Positions 59,385 to 64,000 of a stretch of DNA of 64,000 nt are shown here, in pieces. The stretch is from Natronoglomus mannanivorans. Lineage in GTDB: Archaea > Halobacteriota > Halobacteria > Halobacteriales > Natrialbaceae. Numbering within the stretch: the stretch's first letter is position 1; each line of letters starts with the position of its first letter. The translations under genes were made by a program, and so were the position numbers. Under the pieces are notes generated by a model. That model searched no databases, was not told the DNA's origin, and saw only the letters and a list, made by a program, of their open reading frames with translations. The DNA lies in contig JAOPKB010000003.1 in NCBI GenBank assembly GCA_025517485.1, forward strand, positions 186,001 to 250,000. The letters run 5' to 3'.

Positions 59385-60521
59385 TTACTCACTGTCCGAT
59401 TCGCTGTCGTCGTCTTCGTCTGCGTCGTCGGTCTCCTCGTGGGATTCGTCCTCACGATCGTCCATCCCGTCGTCCATTCCCTCCGCCATCGGCCCGTCCT
59501 CCGTGACGGTCACCGAGAGCTCGTCACCGTCGCCGTCGCCGTCATCAGTTCCCTCCTGGGCCCCAACCGCGTAGGCGGTGTACGCACCACCTTGCTCGAG
59601 GTCGACCTCGAACGTCGTGATGGGGTCAGTGTCGTCAGTGTGTTCGGCGTCGTCCGAGTCCTCGTCGAGGGCCTGTTCGTCGTCTACATCCTCGTCGTCG
59701 TCCTCGCCGTTGTCGTAGTCATCAGCGTCTCCATTGTCATCGTCCTCGTAATCGTCGTCAACGTCGGCGTCTTCGTCGTCGTGGTCATCGTCGTCATCGT
59801 CGTATTCCTCCGATTCGTAATCGTCGCCCTCGGTGTCGTCCGTATCGTGCTCGTCATCGTTCTCCTCTGCATCCTCGACCTCGTCGTGTTCGGGTGCCGT
59901 TCCACCTGCCTCGGAGTCGCTCGCCTCGTCTCCAGCCTCGGTCACCTCGAGCGTGTACTGCCCGGCGGGAAGTGCGACGTAGTTGGTCACATCACCGAAC
60001 GAAACGTTTTCGTACAGCGACATATGGCCATCGTTGCCGGTCACGGACACTGCCGGCGCGTCCGCCGCTGCGTGGCCGAGTCGGACCAGCGCGGAGCCGG
60101 CGTCCGTGAGGATCAGCGGCCGGAACGTCTCCGCCTCGAGTTCGCCGATCGCCGCGATCGTATAGAACGCGCGGCTGAACGAGACCTCGTCCTCGAAGAC
60201 GACGGTCTCGGAGTCGTCTGCAGCCGTGATCCGGACCGAGTGGGGTCCGGGTTCGACCTCGAGGTAGGACGAGACCTCGTCGAAGGCAACGCCCGAGAGC
60301 ACCTGCTCGTCGTCGAGATAGACGTCGACGTCGGGTGCGTCCGTCGAGAAGTGGGCGACGCGTACCGCCGCGGCCGCCTCGAGGTCGCCGTCGGCCCGCT
60401 CGTCGTCGGCCTCTCGGTCGTCGTCTTCGTGTTCGCCGACCGCCAGTGCGGTTCCCGTCATCGCCGTTCCTGCGCCCAGTGCGCCGATCGTCTTGAGCGT
60501 CGATCGTCGTGATAGCGTCAT
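59385..60521 (-). CDS. Exported DUF4397-domain protein with Asp/Glu-rich linker
   Basis: This 378-residue paralogue of the neighbouring surface protein begins with a Tat signal, LSRRSTLKTIGALGAGTAMT. Two DUF4397 domains follow. The first has VRVAHFSTDAPDVDVYLDDE and SSYLEVEPGPHSVRITA. The second has ALVRLGHAAADAPAVSVTGN and TNYVALPAGQYTLEVTE. An almost pure Asp/Glu/Tyr/Asn linker separates them from a short conserved C-terminal strand region (TTFEVDLEQGGAYTAYAVGA) and an acidic tail. The two proteins share domain order but differ completely in linker repeats. Function is unknown, with cell-surface display likely. Confidence 0.87.
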   Translation of the reverse strand: MTLSRRSTLKTIGALGAGTAMTGTALAVGEHEDDDREADDERADGDLEAAAAVRVAHFSTDAPDVDVYLDDEQVLSGVAFDEVSSYLEVEPGPHSVRITAADDSETVVFEDEVSFSRAFYTIAAIGELEAETFRPLILTDAGSALVRLGHAAADAPAVSVTGNDGHMSLYENVSFGDVTNYVALPAGQYTLEVTEAGDEASDSEAGGTAPEHDEVEDAEENDDEHDTDDTEGDDYESEEYDDDDDDHDDEDADVDDDYEDDDNGDADDYDNGEDDDEDVDDEQALDEDSDDAEHTDDTDPITTFEVDLEQGGAYTAYAVGAQEGTDDGDGDGDELSVTVTEDGPMAEGMDDGMDDREDESHEETDDADEDDDSESDSE

Positions 60522-60698
60522 AATGCGTACTGGGTGGCGGATGGAATACCGAAAAAGAACGCAGTCAGTTCGCGAGATTGTCGAGAGGTTTACCGAACCG
60601 GATCGGTGTAGGGGCCACGTGAACTGCAGAAACGACTCCGTACAGATGATTGTCTCGGACGACGGGTGTGAGGTCGGACGATCGGTTCGACGCGAGTC

Positions 60699-61442
60699 TC
60701 AGTCCGCTTGTGATCCGTTCTCCGCGAGGGACACCGTCGAGAGATCGGCCTCGAGGTCGTCGACGTACTCGTTGAACGCCTCGACGAAGCCGGCGACTTC
60801 GTCGGCGTAGCGACGGACCTCGGGTGCCGGTGGCGGCCCGTACTGGGAGACGAGGTAGGTACCACCCTCGCCACCGACGCGGACGTACGACGCGACGTCG
60901 CCGTCCCACTTCAGTTCCCATCGGGTCCCCGAGACGGTCGTCGAGTAGGTACCGTAGTCACCGTCGTAACGGTGTAGCTGGCCGGCCATCGCGTTCGCGA
61001 CGTCCCTGATGCGGCCGACGATCCGGTCGCGTTCGGCGACCAGCGACTCCGTCGACGTGGGTTCGGGAAACTCCGTCGGGACGTCCTCGAGGACGCCGTC
61101 GAACGACGCGACGTGGTCGTTGTAGGCCTCGACGAACGCACCGTAGTCGGCCATCGCTGTCGCGAGCGGTTCGGGTTCGGGTGGCTGTTTCGTCGAGATG
61201 ACGTACGTCTCGCTGCCCGAACGCGGTTTGTACCGGAGGTACTGGATGTCGCCCGCCTCGTACTTCAGCGTCCACTTCCCGCGGTCGGTATCGAACGTCT
61301 CCTGGCCGTAGTCACCGCCCTGTAAGACGGCCAGTTCGCGCGCGATCTGTCCGGCGTGGGATCGAACCCGCTGGACCACGTCGTCGCGTGCTGCCGTGAC
61401 GTCCCCGACACCGTCGATTGCCGCCTCGAGCCCTTCGGTCAT
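60699..61442 (-). CDS. Duplicated-domain haloarchaeal cytosolic protein
   Basis: This 247-residue soluble protein is made of two homologous halves. Both pair a helix (AGQIARELAVLQGGDYGQET, ANAMAGQLHRYDGDYGTYST) with a small sheet: GKWTLKYEAGDIQYLRYKPR against TRWELKWDGDVASYVRVGGE, and GSETYVISTKQPPEPEPLAT against GGTYLVSQYGPPPAPEVRRY. Each ends in an acidic helix (YGAFVEAYNDHVASFDGVLE, VAGFVEAFNEYVDDLEADLS). It has no cysteine or catalytic motif. The duplication implies a pseudo-dimer binding fold. The family name is unknown to me. It is upstream of the DUF4397 gene in the same direction. Confidence 0.75.
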   Translation of the reverse strand: MTEGLEAAIDGVGDVTAARDDVVQRVRSHAGQIARELAVLQGGDYGQETFDTDRGKWTLKYEAGDIQYLRYKPRSGSETYVISTKQPPEPEPLATAMADYGAFVEAYNDHVASFDGVLEDVPTEFPEPTSTESLVAERDRIVGRIRDVANAMAGQLHRYDGDYGTYSTTVSGTRWELKWDGDVASYVRVGGEGGTYLVSQYGPPPAPEVRRYADEVAGFVEAFNEYVDDLEADLSTVSLAENGSQAD

Positions 61443-61607
61443 CGTCTGGAACTGGCGTTCGACGGGGTTAACGGCTATGGCTCGAGCGGGTCGTGAGCGG
61501 TGATGGAGCGGGCGAGTCGTGAGCGGTGAGTGGTTCGAGCGAGTCGTGAGCGGTGAACGAGTGAACGAAAACCGAAACGACGGACCGTCACAGCAACCGG
61601 CGAGGTG

Positions 61608-62051
61608 TCACCGTTCGGGTTCCTGGTCGGCTTCGGTCTCGGCCTCGGTCGCCGCTTCGAGTATCGCTTCCAGTAGCGGATGGCCGTAGTAGCGGATCGT
61701 CGTGCTCCGGTCGTCGTACTCCACGAGACCCATCTCGGTCAGTCTGGGCAGGTGATTGTGATGGATATCCATCGCGACCTGTTCGTGGAGTTCCTCCTCC
61801 TCCTCCTCCTCCTTCTCCTCATCCGAGGTCCCCGAATCGGATTCGGACGTGACGACGTAGTCGACGAGGTTCGAACGCTCGACCGAGTCATCGTACTGGC
61901 GAAAACACTCGAACATCACTCGACGACGGTGATTCGCGAGCGCCGTGAAGATCTGCGTCAGCGTCAGCTCCGGGGACTGGTCCGTCGGACGGGACTCCCA
62001 CATCGTATCTGACCCTGTCTGATCGTCGGGTCCCGGAACGTCTCCCGGCAT
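61608..62051 (-). CDS. DUF7344-like winged-helix protein
   Basis: This 147-residue predicted DNA-binding protein has a haloarchaeal winged-helix core of the DUF7344 kind. It has LTLTQIFTALANHRRRVMFE, then CFRQYDDSVERSNLVDYVV, then MDIHHNHLPRLTEMGLVEYD and TTIRYYGHPLLEAILEAAT. A run of Glu residues (EEKEEEEEEELHE), encoded by GAG repeats, splits the domain in a loop. Many haloarchaea have dozens of these regulators; targets are unknown. The ATG at 62051 is clear. Confidence 0.8.
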   Translation of the reverse strand: MPGDVPGPDDQTGSDTMWESRPTDQSPELTLTQIFTALANHRRRVMFECFRQYDDSVERSNLVDYVVTSESDSGTSDEEKEEEEEEELHEQVAMDIHHNHLPRLTEMGLVEYDDRSTTIRYYGHPLLEAILEAATEAETEADQEPER

Positions 62052-62167
62052 GGCTAGTACTACGCGGTTCTCGACCGTGGGCTACCGGGGTTCTCATGAA
62101 CGCCGTTTAAACGCCCCACGGTATCATGTAACACACCACCACCGTTCGGTTCGGCTTCGGTCACGAA

Positions 62168-62812
62168 TTACTCTTCCAGGATCGTATTCGAAAGCAAGGC
62201 GAACGTCCCCCGACGAAGCCGCCGAGAGAACGATTGTCCAGTGATGTCCAGTTCCGCGCCGAGAGCGGAGAGCGACGTCTCGCGGGGGATATCGAAGTAT
62301 CCCTCCCTAAACGCGAGGTACAGCGCGTCACGTTGTTTGGGGGTCAATCCGTACTGATCGCTCGTTGGGGTGGTCGGATTCCAGACACGCTGGACCTCGA
62401 TCGGAATCTCGTGGTCCTGGAGCGTCTGCTGGAACGCCGAGAGGTTCTCGCGGCCCGGACTCCGAAGCTGGAACTGCCACGTCTCGGCGGTACCCGTCCC
62501 GTGCTCGATCAACAGCTCGTGATCGACGATCGCATCCAGAAACGGATCCGCCGTGATAGTCCATCCGACCCGAAAGAGCGTTCGACCGGCGTGCTCGTCG
62601 AGGGCCGTGAGGTGCGCCACTCGATCGTGTTTGCGAACGGCGGCCTCGAACGCGGCGAGATCGTTCGATTCAACCCAGAGGTACGGAACCGTCGACTCGC
62701 CGGTCGGAACGAACCGCGCCAGTTCGATACGAACGTCCAGCCCGTTCTGGAGTACTCGTCCCATCGCGAACGATTCACTCGGAAGCGAGACGTCGACGGC
62801 GACGAGACTCAC
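62168..62812 (-). CDS. HTH-10 (Bat-like) transcriptional regulator
   Basis: This 214-residue single-module regulator is read from GTG 62812. Its N-terminal Bat-associated domain has FAMGRVLQNGLDVRIELARF and VPYLWVESNDLAAFEAAVRK. The C-terminal HTH-10 is GLTPKQRDALYLAFREGYFD, then SALGAELDITGQSFSRRLRR. It lacks the PAS and GAF sensor domains seen in the two other HTH-10 proteins of this window. The start is uncertain: there is no ATG nearby, and the frame extends upstream with implausible sequence. It is divergent from the membrane protein at the edge. Confidence 0.82.
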   Translation of the reverse strand: MSLVAVDVSLPSESFAMGRVLQNGLDVRIELARFVPTGESTVPYLWVESNDLAAFEAAVRKHDRVAHLTALDEHAGRTLFRVGWTITADPFLDAIVDHELLIEHGTGTAETWQFQLRSPGRENLSAFQQTLQDHEIPIEVQRVWNPTTPTSDQYGLTPKQRDALYLAFREGYFDIPRETSLSALGAELDITGQSFSRRLRRGTFALLSNTILEE

Positions 62813-63335
62813 CGTGACCACCGTCGGTGTGACGGGAACGAACGGTCGGAGCGACCGAACACGCGTGAGAACGATAGACAGCCGAGCGAGAACGAAAGCG
62901 TATTCCACGGCGTACGCAAGCGAACCGCTCGAACCGGACCGAGGGCAGTACGACCGTGACGAGGGGGGTGCGAGGACATGGACGGATCCCGTGTGAGACA
63001 CTGGCTACCCTGTGACGTTCTCGCCAGCCGTGGTCGGCGAGCCCAACGCACTCCCGACCCGACGACTTCGGAGAGTTGACGTCCAGCGTGTGAGTGTCGT
63101 CCTGTCTCTAGATGTCGGTTTCAACACAAAAACAGTTAGCGGTGTTTTCCGTACAGTGCAAATGAGTGCGGTTGACAGCGCAGGTGCGACAGAGACAACG
63201 GACACCTAACCAGCAACGACTGTTTGCTGATAGGTCTGTCGACCGACTGCCTCGTCGAGACGGGGTTCACAACGGTACTCTCCCGTACCCTCAAGGACAC
63301 CCGTTTAGTCGCTCGAGCGTGTAGAACGGTTCTCG
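62813..63335. other. Intergenic region between divergent HTH-10 and membrane-protein genes
   Basis: About 520 bases without a supported gene. A 15-codon frame at about 63162-63209 (SAVDSAGATETTDT) follows AT-richer DNA with ACAAAAACAG and might be a leader peptide or a truncated gene start. Otherwise I see nothing. Confidence 0.4.
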
Positions 63336-64000
63336 ATGGACGACGGACTCGGCGGGTTGCTCGACGAAACGCACCGGAACGCTGTTCTAGGTTGGTTGAT
63401 GACGCTACTACTCGCCGGACTGTCGATCAGGTACGCACTCGAGGGGTCCTATCGCTGGTTCGTCTTCACTGGGTTCGCAGTCGCGCTCGTCCTCGTTCCG
63501 GCGGTTCGGTTTTGGGATCCGCTGGTGATGCCACCCTGGGAACTGCTGGTTGTCGTCGCGGTTCCCGTCGTGGACGCGACGATACTCGGCCAGACGTTCC
63601 TGACCGAGATCGCCGTCTACGTCGCCGTCGCCGCGGTCGCACTCGTCGTCGCCATCGAACTCCACCGCTTCACGCCGGTCCGGATGAACCACTCGTTCGC
63701 GATCGGCTTCGTCGTCCTCACGACGCTGGCGGTCGCCGGCGGCTGGAACGTCGCCCAGTGGGTTTCCGACGCGACGCTGGGCACGACGTATATCGTCGGC
63801 GACCGCTCGCAGGACGAGGCCAATCACGCGATGATGATCGACTTCATCTACGCGGCCGTCGCCGGCCTCGTCGCCGGAATCGTTTTCGACCGGTACTTCC
63901 GGATGCGGTCGTCCGAACCCGCGGCGCGGACGTCCGTTCCGCAGATGGGAGCGGATGGCGAGGTTGAGAGCGAAAGCGAAACACCGGACCAGAACCCGAA
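63336..64000 (+). CDS. Polytopic membrane protein, C terminus cut by window edge
   Basis: ATG 63336 opens a frame that runs off the window, giving 221 residues. It has about six membrane helices: HRNAVLGWLMTLLLAGLSIR, WFVFTGFAVALVLVPAV, AVYVAVAAVALVVAIELHRF and FIYAAVAGLVAGIVFDRYF among others. The loop VSDATLGTTYIVGDRSQDEA and the IELHRFTPVRMNHSFAIGF block align with the membrane protein at 22692-23999, so the two are paralogues. The visible end is an acidic tail (EVESESETPDQNP). Function is unknown. Confidence 0.75.
   Translation, partial: MDDGLGGLLDETHRNAVLGWLMTLLLAGLSIRYALEGSYRWFVFTGFAVALVLVPAVRFWDPLVMPPWELLVVVAVPVVDATILGQTFLTEIAVYVAVAAVALVVAIELHRFTPVRMNHSFAIGFVVLTTLAVAGGWNVAQWVSDATLGTTYIVGDRSQDEANHAMMIDFIYAAVAGLVAGIVFDRYFRMRSSEPAARTSVPQMGADGEVESESETPDQNP

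Noticed and set aside
63162..63209. Mini-gene of 15 codons
   Set aside because: It is too short and without a clear promoter or conserved partner; noted only within the intergenic entry.

Overview
The window reads as chromosomal DNA of a halophilic archaeon (class Halobacteria; a Natrialbales-like genus is my guess). The evidence is high GC with strong C/G preference at third codon positions, Asp/Glu-rich proteins, and many haloarchaeal families: HTH-10 'Bat-like' regulators, PAS/GAF histidine kinases with LRHDLRN-type H-boxes, DUF7511 and DUF7344-like proteins, DUF4397 Tat substrates, coenzyme F420 synthesis and archaeosine tRNA modification. I found no rRNA, no convincing tRNA, no CRISPR array and no intact transposon. 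One short stretch looks like the 3' end of a decayed TnpB element.

Layout. 1-5 kb: a truncated secreted protein, cofH, purC, a DUF2267 protein and purU. 4.9-11.5 kb: a probable metal-homeostasis cluster with a flavoprotein, a HEAT-like protein, a DUF7511 protein, a CobW GTPase, a divergent FeoB-like membrane GTPase and a second flavoprotein broken by one frameshift. AT-rich promoter DNA with recurring short elements precedes these genes. 11.6-15.2 kb: purS-purQ, then two peptide/nickel-type ABC ATPases without permeases. 15.6-22.1 kb: a giant hybrid histidine kinase, the archaeosine radical SAM enzyme, a zinc-ribbon protein and a LOV-domain HTH-10 regulator. 22.4-32.9 kb: membrane proteins, an alpha/beta hydrolase, a FIST sensor with its kinase, a Tat lipoprotein, a glycosyltransferase with a flippase-like protein, and a conserved hypothetical.

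32.9-34.2 kb appears non-coding and precedes an Orc1/Cdc6 gene. 35.9-39.2 kb is the most interesting locus. It is a tightly coupled three-gene operon encoding a RecA-fold-like protein without a P-loop, a small coiled protein and a PolB2-type DNA polymerase with a damaged motif C. Its organisation recalls bacterial ImuA-ImuB-DnaE2 translesion cassettes. 39.3-44.4 kb is a kinase / receiver / receiver-HTH-10 phosphorelay operon.

44.6-54.5 kb holds an HdeD-like membrane protein, a 5'-nucleotidase-like enzyme, two more kinases, a TRAM protein and both archaeosine transglycosylase-family genes (arcS, tgtA). A perfect triple 20-bp tandem repeat lies just downstream of tgtA. 54.7-64 kb is dominated by surface proteins: an extremely acidic repeat protein and two DUF4397 proteins. 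Also present are a Nudix hydrolase, a PadR regulator, a duplicated-domain cytosolic protein, a DUF7344-like HTH protein, an HTH-10 regulator and a truncated membrane protein. The membrane protein is a paralogue of the one at 22.7-24.0 kb.

Functionally, purC/purS/purQ/purU belong to purine synthesis and one-carbon metabolism, and tgtA/arcS/RaSEA complete archaeosine formation at tRNA position 15. The many kinases and HTH-10 proteins indicate dense light, redox and environment sensing.
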